From: QYQD01 sp040754095
GTDB taxonomy: Bacteria; Desulfobacterota; QYQD01
Length of the DNA stretch: 64,000 nt
Assembly: GCA_040754095.1 (NCBI GenBank)
Contig: JBFMFO010000012.1
Coordinates: 1 to 64,000 of the forward strand
Reading direction: 5' to 3'
The notes beneath the pieces are model-generated. The model ran no database searches and was not told the origin of the DNA. It saw nothing but the letters and a program-made list of their open reading frames with translations. Shown in pieces: positions 1-5,669 of this stretch (position 1 is its first letter; each line of letters begins with the position of its first letter). The position numbers were made by a program, and so were the translations under genes.

Positions 1-31
1 AGAGGGAGACGGTAACGCACCAGCTTGCCTT

Positions 32-1090
32 TCAAATATGGCAGGTACGCATTACTTCGTCCATGCCCCGTAATGGCCTACTTTTAAACCGGCAATTCTG
101 GCCTGTTTTCTGACCGGCGGTAATACCCCGGCTTACAGCATACCCCACGGCTGGCTGAGTCATACCAAGACGTCTGGCTAAATCCGTCAACCCATAGCCT
201 AGTTCCCGCACCGCCCAATAACAAAACAAACTCCTGGCTTCTACCCGCGTCTTTTGCCGGCCTTTGCTATAGACATCCTCCGGTCCTATCCGGTATATCT
301 CACTAACTTTTCGTTCCACGGTCTTTAAATCGTATCCCAAACTTTTCAGTTCATAATAACGATTATACTTTTCATCAGCTTCCGCCAGTATCTCCATTAC
401 AAAATCGGTCTCCCCCAATATGCGCTGATCTCCCTTAACACGATCCCGGCCTCTTAACCGCCTCTTTTTTACCTCTGCCCACCCACCAAGACTCCGAATT
501 AATCCCCCGCTCACCAGTTCCGGCCGACGGCCTTGATCCCGAGCTTCTTCTATATAGGAAAGGTAACTCCTTCTCGCCTCACCAATATTCTTGCCAAAAT
601 AGGACAGTACATATTTTGTATCCTGCCATGGGCGCCTAGTCTTGCCCATTAACACGCTATGGCCACAGTATTTATATTTGTTAAGATCACCCAGTTCAGA
701 AACCAACCCTGCCCTTAATGGATTTAAATGTATATAGCGAACCAATTCCTGTAAGTAGACGTCTTCCTGGCAGATAATCGATTTGTAGCGGTTTTGGAAA
801 AGCTGCCCGTGCCGATTGTACCTGCGGTTAAAGCTGACTACATATCCGGTAAGCAGTCTCCGCATTAGAGTGGACAGCCCTACCTTACCGGTTTGAAGCA
901 GGAAATGGGCATGGTTAGGCAACAGTGCCCATGCGTAACAGGCCGTTTGGGTTTCAGGCAGGAGGATAGCCAGTCGCCCCAGAAAATTATCGCGATCTTT
1001 ATTATCTTTAAATATGTTTCGACGCTCTATTCCTCGGATAATAACATGATGTAATACACCGTGCGCATCCAGGCGGGCTAATCTTGGCAT
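32..1090 (-). CDS. REP-associated tyrosine (Y1/HUH) transposase with C-terminal DNA-binding domain
   Basis: A 352-residue protein of the TnpA_REP/RAYT type, single-strand DNA transposases of the IS200/Y1 superfamily. Seen: the HUH pair His60-Ala-His62 in PNHAHFLL, and candidate catalytic tyrosines (Tyr112, Tyr119) around VRYIHLNPLRAGLV. The region after about residue 250 looks like a helix-turn-helix (LTDLARRLGMTQPAVGYAVSRG). This family mobilises or maintains REP palindromes; a REP-like hairpin lies at 5517-5586. Its 5' end faces the truncated glnS remnant 60 bases away, so it may mark the break. The family call is confident; whether it is active is unknown. Confidence 0.9.
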   Translation of the reverse strand: MPRLARLDAHGVLHHVIIRGIERRNIFKDNKDRDNFLGRLAILLPETQTACYAWALLPNHAHFLLQTGKVGLSTLMRRLLTGYVVSFNRRYNRHGQLFQNRYKSIICQEDVYLQELVRYIHLNPLRAGLVSELGDLNKYKYCGHSVLMGKTRRPWQDTKYVLSYFGKNIGEARRSYLSYIEEARDQGRRPELVSGGLIRSLGGWAEVKKRRLRGRDRVKGDQRILGETDFVMEILAEADEKYNRYYELKSLGYDLKTVERKVSEIYRIGPEDVYSKGRQKTRVEARSLFCYWAVRELGYGLTDLARRLGMTQPAVGYAVSRGITAGQKTGQNCRFKSRPLRGMDEVMRTCHI

Positions 1091-1152
1091 GAACGGTTAG
1101 ATAGCATTATATTAATCTGGTGTCAATTTATTTATTTATGGACGTCCCCTAA

Positions 1153-1680
1153 AGTCTACACATTGAACAGGAGGACTTTCGTGAAGACCCACCCAAAAAA
1201 TTCTACCGTCTGGCCCCGGGCCGGGAGGTGCGGTTGCGTTACGCGTACTTTATCACCTGTGTGGGGGTGGTTAAGGACGAAGAGACCGGCGAAGTGGTGG
1301 AACTGCACTGCACCTATGACCCGGAGACGCGCGGCGGGGACTCGCCGGACGGACGCAAGGTCAAGGCTACGCTGCACTGGGTCTCGGCCGCCCACGCGCT
1401 GGAGGCCGAGGTGCGCCTGTATGATCATCTTTTCCTAAAGCCGGAGCCGGGTGAGGATGGTCAGGATTTCAGGACTCATTTAAATCCGAAATCGTTGGAG
1501 ACATTGACCTCGTGCCGGGTTGAACCGGGTCTGGCCGGCGCCGCACCCGGAAACCGGTACCAGTTCGAGCGGCAGGGCTATTTCTGTGTGGACCCTGACT
1601 CTTCCCATGAAAAACCTGTATTCAATCGAACCGTGCCCTTACGTGATTCCTGGGCCAAGGTAGAAAAGACACAGAAATAG
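1153..1680 (+). pseudogene. glnS: 3' fragment of glutaminyl-tRNA synthetase
   Basis: The reading frame is open from a stop at 1150-1152 to TAG at 1678. It encodes only the C-terminal beta-barrel (anticodon-binding) part of a bacterial GlnRS: the stretch after EDFREDPPKKFYRLAPG matches the E. coli protein through CTYDPETRGG, DGRKVKATLHWVSAAHALEAE, RLYDHLF and PVFNRTVPLRDSWAKVE. The Rossmann catalytic domain, HIGH-like and KMSKS-like motifs are missing. A GTG at 1228 is only a nominal start. The transposase on the other strand lies immediately upstream, so the gene was probably cut by insertion or recombination; the 5' part may lie left of the window. A degenerate second copy of the last ~60 bases is at 5366-5428. 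Confidence 0.85.
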
Positions 1681-1933
1681 CGACATCAAGAAAAAAACTT
1701 TCCCGGCCTTGCTTATGTTGTCCACTTCAAAGGCCAGATTCTTTTTATCTGGTCAATGATGATCTCTCATAAACTGAAAAGTAAAGGTCGCCCCATTTAG
1801 CCATTCCAAGAAAGCAATCGGTGAGATGGAAAAATGTCCCTAAAATTTGTCCTTTTATATATTCCCTATTATAGGGTCTTGATTTTATCCCCTATTATAT
1901 GGTAATAACAAAATCAAAAAAGGGGAGGACACC
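1681..1933. promoter_or_regulatory. Toxin-antitoxin promoter region with two operator-like palindromes
   Basis: No gene is seen here. The 3' half is AT-rich and holds a perfect 13-base palindrome, CCCTATTATAGGG (1864-1876), and a near copy, CCTATTATATGG (1891-1902), centred about 26 bases apart. They sit just upstream of the ribbon-helix-helix antitoxin start, with an RBS AGGGGAGG before the ATG. Paired palindromes in this position are typical of sites autoregulated by antitoxin or toxin-antitoxin complex; binding itself is inferred. Confidence 0.5.
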
Positions 1934-2176
1934 ATGCTGGTACCGACCAAGGTTCAAATTGATCCAAAAGACTATGAATTTATTAGAAAGACATATAAGC
2001 GCCTTCGTTACAAAAGCTTGAGCGACTACATGAGAAAAGCGGTGGCAGCCAGAGTGCAGGAAGACCGCCAGAAGCTCCGGGAAATAAAGAGAAAAGAGGC
2101 CATGGAAATGTTGAGCACAACGGCATACCACAATGTTTTTGAGTCAATAGAAGGAGACGATTTTGGAAGCCGGTGA
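1934..2176 (+). CDS. Ribbon-helix-helix (CopG/MazE-like) antitoxin
   Basis: An 80-residue, highly charged protein. The N-terminal TKVQIDPKDYEFIRK strand and following helices with SLSDYMRKAVAARVQED resemble RHH/CopG antitoxins. The C-terminal half is the likely toxin-wrapping tail. The gene has a strong RBS (AGGGGAGG) and overlaps the downstream MazF-type toxin by 14 bases, the usual antitoxin-first arrangement with translational coupling. It probably represses its own promoter through the palindromes at 1864-1902. Family assignment rests on pattern and context. Confidence 0.75.
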   Translation: MLVPTKVQIDPKDYEFIRKTYKRLRYKSLSDYMRKAVAARVQEDRQKLREIKRKEAMEMLSTTAYHNVFESIEGDDFGSR

Positions 2177-2519
2177 AATCTACTGGGTGAATCTTGATCC
2201 GACAATCGGAAGTGAAATCAAAAAAAAGCGCCCTGTAATCGTCCTGAACGGCGGCCATAAAAAACATCTGAAGCTTGCTATCGTAGCGCCCTTGACCGCG
2301 TGGAACTCCCGGTGGGAAAACCATCCCTTCTTTGTTCCCATTGAACCTGACAAAAACACCCAACTAGAGAAAAAATCCGTGGTTGACTGCTTTCAAATCA
2401 GGGCAATAAGCCATCAACGCTTTGCCGAAAAGATCGGAATCATCCCGGAAGAAAAAATACACCTCATAAAACAAGCGCTGTCCTTAATCCTGGATATTGA
2501 GCCGGAACACTGCGGATAA
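2163..2519 (+). CDS. PemK/MazF-family mRNA interferase toxin
   Basis: A 118-residue protein starting at a TTG inside the antitoxin 3' end. Seen: the family's N-terminal GEIYWVNLDPTIGSEIKKKRPVIVLN, where the GSE-x-KK-x-RP motif marks the RNA-binding/catalytic loop, then APLTAW, and VDCFQIRAISHQRF in the C-terminal strand-helix. PemK/MazF toxins cleave mRNA at short motifs and stop growth when the antitoxin is degraded. The length is normal and the gene appears intact. Confidence 0.9.
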   Translation: MEAGEIYWVNLDPTIGSEIKKKRPVIVLNGGHKKHLKLAIVAPLTAWNSRWENHPFFVPIEPDKNTQLEKKSVVDCFQIRAISHQRFAEKIGIIPEEKIHLIKQALSLILDIEPEHCG

Positions 2520-2561
2520 TCTCCCTGGAGGGCGGCGGGGTGATTCAGGTAGAGAATTCCA

Positions 2562-2825
2562 TTATTCCATGGCTGTCCCTGATTTTCCCTTCCTGCGCTT
2601 TTTGGGTAGCAGTGGAATTAAACAACGCAAAGCCCTATTCACAGATTCCGAGTCTGGGAAATACGCGCGAATATCTGGCGCTAGAACAACTGCGCCCTCT
2701 TTTGGCATCACGTCCTTAGTAATAGTGGTGCCATCCGCCTTATGAATAGTAATCGTATACCCATCTTGCATGGCCCTGTAATGCTTGCCACGCACTCCTC
2801 CTTTAAAATCGTATTCAGCACGCAT
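2562..2825 (-). CDS. Small antitoxin-like protein paired with a BrnT toxin
   Basis: An 87-residue protein. The ATG at 2825 is chosen because GGAGGAG lies 6-8 bases upstream; an earlier in-frame start adds eight residues without an RBS. The sequence MRAEYDFKGGVRGKHYRAM, then GYTITIHKADGTT and a tail with YFPDSESVNRALRCLI, is typical of a family of small proteins beside toxins of the BrnT/HigB type. It lies directly downstream of the brnT-like gene, as BrnA antitoxins do, but its sequence is not classical BrnA. Antitoxin function is inferred from position and family resemblance. Confidence 0.65.
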   Translation of the reverse strand: MRAEYDFKGGVRGKHYRAMQDGYTITIHKADGTTITKDVMPKEGAVVLAPDIRAYFPDSESVNRALRCLIPLLPKKRRKGKSGTAME

Positions 2826-2850
2826 ATTGTTCTCCTCCATTAGTACCATT

Positions 2851-3135
2851 TTAGTTACTTCCTTCTTGATAAAGTTTTCGCTCCGATAGGGTCGCCTTAC
2901 GACTACTGATAATACGTATGTTCGAGCCTCGTTCGGTGTAAACCACTACCAGTACATGGCCCTTATCAGAACTACCAATATCAATATACCGTTGTTCCTC
3001 CACTGAATGGTCTGGGTCAGAGATCGTAATTGAAAAGGGATCAAGGAAAACCGTTATGGCTTCATCAAAACTGACTCTATGCTTTGTGAGATTCGCTTTG
3101 GCTTTCTCTTCATCCCACTCAAAGTTCAGTTTCAT
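2851..3135 (-). CDS. BrnT-family ribonuclease toxin
   Basis: A 94-residue protein with the BrnT signature: FEWDEEKAKANLTKHRVSFDEA, VFLDPFSITISDPDHSVEEQRYIDIGSS, GHVLVVVYTERG and IRIISSRKATLSERKLY. BrnT has a RelE-like fold and cleaves RNA. The toxin gene comes first, as is usual for brnTA, and the antitoxin start follows 25 bases after its stop. This is the second toxin-antitoxin unit within 1.3 kb, which supports an accessory or cassette-like region. Confidence 0.85.
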   Translation of the reverse strand: MKLNFEWDEEKAKANLTKHRVSFDEAITVFLDPFSITISDPDHSVEEQRYIDIGSSDKGHVLVVVYTERGSNIRIISSRKATLSERKLYQEGSN

Positions 3136-3205
3136 TATCTCCCCTTTGGACCCTTCAATAATTCAGCATTTCATGTGACCCATATCCACAACACATTGTC
3201 ATTTG

Positions 3206-3237
3206 TTTTGGTGGGCAAAGCCCACCCTACATGGCTT
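3206..3237 (+). repeat. Short dispersed GTGGGC...GCCCAC repeat
   Basis: The sequence TTTTGGTGGGCAAAGCCCAC followed by CCTACATGGC matches the core of two longer copies at 57984-58032 and 59392-59440, which share GGTGGGCA, TGCCCACCC and ACATGGCT. The inverted repeat can form a hairpin. It overlaps the end of the minus-strand gene at 3227. Confidence 0.7.
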
Positions 3238-3664
3238 CGTTGGCCACATTGAGATTATAATCATGCTTCACCAACAAGTATGCCCACACAGTCCTGACGT
3301 TAGCGACCCAGAAATCATTGGGGCGCAATAGCATAGCCATTTCCGAACCAACGCTGATTTTTAAAAAATCAATGGCCCGTGCCCGGATTATCTGCGGAAT
3401 GTCCCTTGGATTCTTGCAAACGTAAAGGTCCTCGGCCAAAGCGAATACGGCATTAAGGGCAGTGCTGCTCGCCAGTATTCGTTTACCAAGGCCATGTTCC
3501 GAGGCGCTGTAGTTTCCACGCGGATTGCTTACGCCAAGCGCTAAGTGGACAAAATCGTGAGTTTTTCTATTCTTTAAGAAATCTAGCACTTGGTGGTGTA
3601 CATCTACTCTTTCGAGATAGTGAGCATAGATCGTTGGCATTGAGACATTCGTTAGCAAATTCAT
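3227..3664 (-). CDS. Uncharacterised helical protein
   Basis: About 145 residues, not recognised. The ATG at 3664 has AGGTGG just upstream; a GTG at 3676 overlapping the previous stop (GTGA) is an alternative. The sequence is mostly predicted helix, with no signal peptide and no catalytic motif. It is coupled to the lipoprotein gene upstream, so both probably belong to one transcript or one mobile cassette. The last residues run into the GTGGGC repeat, so the natural C-terminus may have been altered. Confidence 0.55.
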   Translation of the reverse strand: MNLLTNVSMPTIYAHYLERVDVHHQVLDFLKNRKTHDFVHLALGVSNPRGNYSASEHGLGKRILASSTALNAVFALAEDLYVCKNPRDIPQIIRARAIDFLKISVGSEMAMLLRPNDFWVANVRTVWAYLLVKHDYNLNVANEAM

Positions 3665-3672
3665 GGCCCACC

Positions 3673-4206
3673 TCACGGAATCTTCAAATCCTCAAGAGCG
3701 AATTCCGCTTGTTTGACATAAGATCTATACGCATTGCCCGTATATTGGATTATGATACCTCTATAAACATCGCGGGCTTTTTCTTTTTCACCGAATTTTT
3801 TGTGCAACTCGCCCATTCTCAGCCGCATCCTGGCAGTTGCTTCTGCCAAAGCCAAATATGAGACGTTTGCGGCTCTAAAGGGTGCGATATTGAGATCACT
3901 CTTCCCCTCATAGAACTCTAGTCTGTGATCAAGAGTCCTTATGGGCGCATAGGCTTCAGGAATTCTAGAAATATCTCTTGTATTCTCAATCTCACGTATG
4001 ATATCCAATTGTTCTATTTCCTTTTGTTCTACAAAAGATATATCCTCACGCAATCTATCGTAAAAAGATTTAACAGAGGTGGAATAGAGGCATAATAGTT
4101 GTGAATAGTAGTCTGGGCATCTGTACGCCCCCCTTTGGGGCGCACACGCTGCAAATAGTAGAATAGAAACAAACGAAATGTACGGAATATAAATATTCTT
4201 CTTCAT
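3673..4206 (-). CDS. Putative lipoprotein, function unknown
   Basis: About 177 residues. From the ATG at 4206 there is a lysine-rich start (MKKN), a hydrophobic stretch and the lipobox LFAAC, so it is likely exported and lipidated. GGAGGAGG sits upstream of two ATGs (4212 and 4206); either is possible. The mature part is helical and charged (REDISFVEQKEIEQLDIIREIE) and ends with a TPR-like helix pair (LHKKFGEKEKARDVYRGIII). The open frame extends to an ATG at 4260, immediately after the attC-like site. That position is where a cassette gene would begin, but the RBS and signal peptide favour the shorter form. Confidence 0.65.
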   Translation of the reverse strand: MKKNIYIPYISFVSILLFAACAPQRGAYRCPDYYSQLLCLYSTSVKSFYDRLREDISFVEQKEIEQLDIIREIENTRDISRIPEAYAPIRTLDHRLEFYEGKSDLNIAPFRAANVSYLALAEATARMRLRMGELHKKFGEKEKARDVYRGIIIQYTGNAYRSYVKQAEFALEDLKIP

Positions 4207-4260
4207 GTTCATGGCCTCCTCCGCATAGTAATACACCCAGTAGAAGCATCCGCAGTTCAT

Positions 4261-4351
4261 GCCTAACCGGCCCGCCTCAGCCGCGCCGCCACTGCGCTCC
4301 GGGAAAAGCCAACCACGTTACCTGGCGTCGGCTGCAGGCGGATAGTTAGCC
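4261..4351 (-). other. attC-like recombination site (possible integron cassette boundary)
   Basis: The outer arms are inverted: GCCTAAC (4261-4267) and GTTAGCC (4345-4351). On the minus strand the downstream arm reads GTTAGGC, fitting the integron R' consensus GTTRRRY; the upstream arm GGCTAAC has one mismatch to RYYYAAC. Inside are second inverted arms, CCGCCTCAGCCG (4272-4283) and CGGCTGCAGGCGG (4329-4341), pairing fully except for one unpaired base, as in attC L boxes. The 91-base length is normal for attC. It follows the stop of the glycosylase gene and directly precedes the next reading frame. No integron integrase is in the window. Confidence 0.5.
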
Positions 4352-4383
4352 CCTATCTTATCGATGCGACACAGCAAGCCCTC

Positions 4384-5190
4384 TCAGCGTGACGTTTTTG
4401 GTTCGTAATTGCAATAGGAGCGAATTCCACATACCTCGCACCGGGGGCGCTCTGCCAAACAAATGCCTTCACGTATGCCAAAACTTTCAGGGCTGACTTG
4501 CCCATATACTACAAAGACGGCGTCAATATAGCGTATCGGGTGTCCGGTTGCCTTCGCAAATGCTTGCCCTTCGAATATCGTCTCCGTCAGTTGCTTGTCT
4601 GTGACTTTCTCACTCTGGATCAGTCCTAATCTATAAAAGATGCGCTGTATAACGCGGTCAGGTTTTAGAACAGGCATACCTATGTCTGTGAGGAAATGGT
4701 ATGAAGTAACTCGTCCCAAATGCGAGAACGGTAAACGCATCAACGCAGCTCGAAGCCGCAAGAGATTATCGAGGGACTGCCTCGGAGAGAAGGAATCAAT
4801 ATATTTTTGAAAGGAGCCATACTTCTGTACCATGGCCTTGACTGCTCGTGCGTTATTGATGCACGCTGATATTTTACCTGCATGTCTGATCATTCTGGGA
4901 TCGTTAAGAATTTCGTTGACCTTACTCTCCGTGTATCCTGATACTGTTTCATAATCTGGGAAGTGGCTGCGAATAGTGGGGAGTTTCGAGGAGACAATAT
5001 CCGCCCGCATACCTGCATAGAAAGGAATAGCAACTAAGAGATCATAATAGTCACCATCCGAAAAGATCTTTTGCTCAAAAGTCTTGAAAACGTCCAGCCG
5101 TTCTCGAATTGTTGCACTTGGAACATTTCGTGAACCAATCGCAAATAGGGTTTTCTCAACAGCGTCAAATATGGCTTTATAATTTTTCAT
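4384..5190 (-). CDS. HhH-GPD DNA glycosylase with C-terminal [4Fe-4S] loop (Tag-like/Nth-like)
   Basis: A 268-residue base-excision repair protein of the helix-hairpin-helix-GPD superfamily. The middle region NDPRMIRHAGKISACINNARAV resembles 3-methyladenine glycosylase I (Tag). The region LKPDRVIQRIFYRLGL holds an Asp where HhH-GPD enzymes carry the catalytic Asp. The C-terminus has C-x6-C-x2-C-x5-C, exactly the endonuclease III/MutY iron-sulfur loop, which classical Tag lacks. Substrate is therefore uncertain: alkylated base or another lesion. It precedes the attC-like site in the same direction, as the gene of an integron cassette would. Confidence 0.75.
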   Translation of the reverse strand: MKNYKAIFDAVEKTLFAIGSRNVPSATIRERLDVFKTFEQKIFSDGDYYDLLVAIPFYAGMRADIVSSKLPTIRSHFPDYETVSGYTESKVNEILNDPRMIRHAGKISACINNARAVKAMVQKYGSFQKYIDSFSPRQSLDNLLRLRAALMRLPFSHLGRVTSYHFLTDIGMPVLKPDRVIQRIFYRLGLIQSEKVTDKQLTETIFEGQAFAKATGHPIRYIDAVFVVYGQVSPESFGIREGICLAERPRCEVCGIRSYCNYEPKTSR

Positions 5191-5365
5191 TTAGGGACCT
5201 CTCGCAGTGTCTGTATCAACAGTGGCATGATTAGTCCAATATTATATTTTAGCTGTCGACTGTCTTTTTCACAGTCATAGAGAAAAAAGAGGGTGGCGTC
5301 AAGCAAAAAAGGGGGTTTTGTGGGGTTTTGGGGGTAAAGGAGCTGTCTTATATTACGGAAGATTA

Positions 5366-5428
5366 AACCGTACCCCTTACGTGATTCCTGGGCCAAGGTA
5401 GAAAAGGCGCAGAAGTGGCGAATAAGAA
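5366..5428 (+). repeat. Second, degenerate copy of the glnS 3' end
   Basis: The segment starting AACCGTACCCCTTACG matches the end of the glnS fragment (1629-1690). It includes 25 identical bases (TGATTCCTGGGCCAAGGTAG plus AAAAG), then diverges with about five substitutions and one indel in total. The stop codon of the first copy is not preserved here. The two copies bracket the 3.7-kb accessory segment, like the ends of an insertion that duplicated its target or a tandem duplication that decayed. Confidence 0.8.
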
Positions 5429-5516
5429 TCTGTCCGTCTTCAACCGCTCTCCTGATCTGGATTGCGGATCGATAATCTTGGGTAATTAAAGTGATAGAGA
5501 AATTTTGAGCACATCG

Positions 5517-5586
5517 GTCGCGGCTGGAAGTCGCTCCTACGGGTAAGGGGTCGTTCTCTCCCGTAGGAGCACCTTCCAGGTGCGAC
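5517..5586. repeat. REP-like imperfect palindrome
   Basis: GTCGCGGCTGGAAGTCGCTC followed by CTACGGG pairs with CCCGTAGGAGCACCTTCCAG followed by GTGCGAC across a 16-base loop. About 23 of 27 positions are complementary. The GGCTGGAAG...CTCCTACGGG core resembles REP palindromes known from other Proteobacteria, the substrates of RAYT transposases such as the one at the window's left edge. Confidence 0.75.
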
Positions 5587-5669
5587 ACAGCAATGGGCTG
5601 TTAGGTGATAGATTTGAGATCGGGGAAAGTGTTTGAAAAGAAAAATAGAGTCTGTTATAGTTACCGTCT

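Larger units (their letters stand above)
5191..5669. other. Intergenic region with glnS 3' copy and REP-like hairpin
   Basis: A 479-base gap between the glycosylase and purL. It contains the second glnS 3'-end copy (5366-5428) and the palindrome at 5517-5586, listed separately. A minus-strand open frame of 133 codons across it runs through both repeats and has no homology I recognise; I do not call it. The 60 bases before purL are AT-rich and include TATAGT (about 5655-5660), a possible -10 element. Confidence 0.6.

Noticed and set aside
5187..5588. Minus-strand open frame of 133 codons
   Set aside because: It runs through the glnS 3' copy and the REP-like hairpin, shows no recognisable domain and has biased composition; its end touches the glycosylase start only by chance.
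5590..5610. GTTAGGT near 5600 as a second attC end
   Set aside because: Only one core motif, on the opposite strand to the cassette direction, with no matching inner arms; the local palindrome is REP-like instead.
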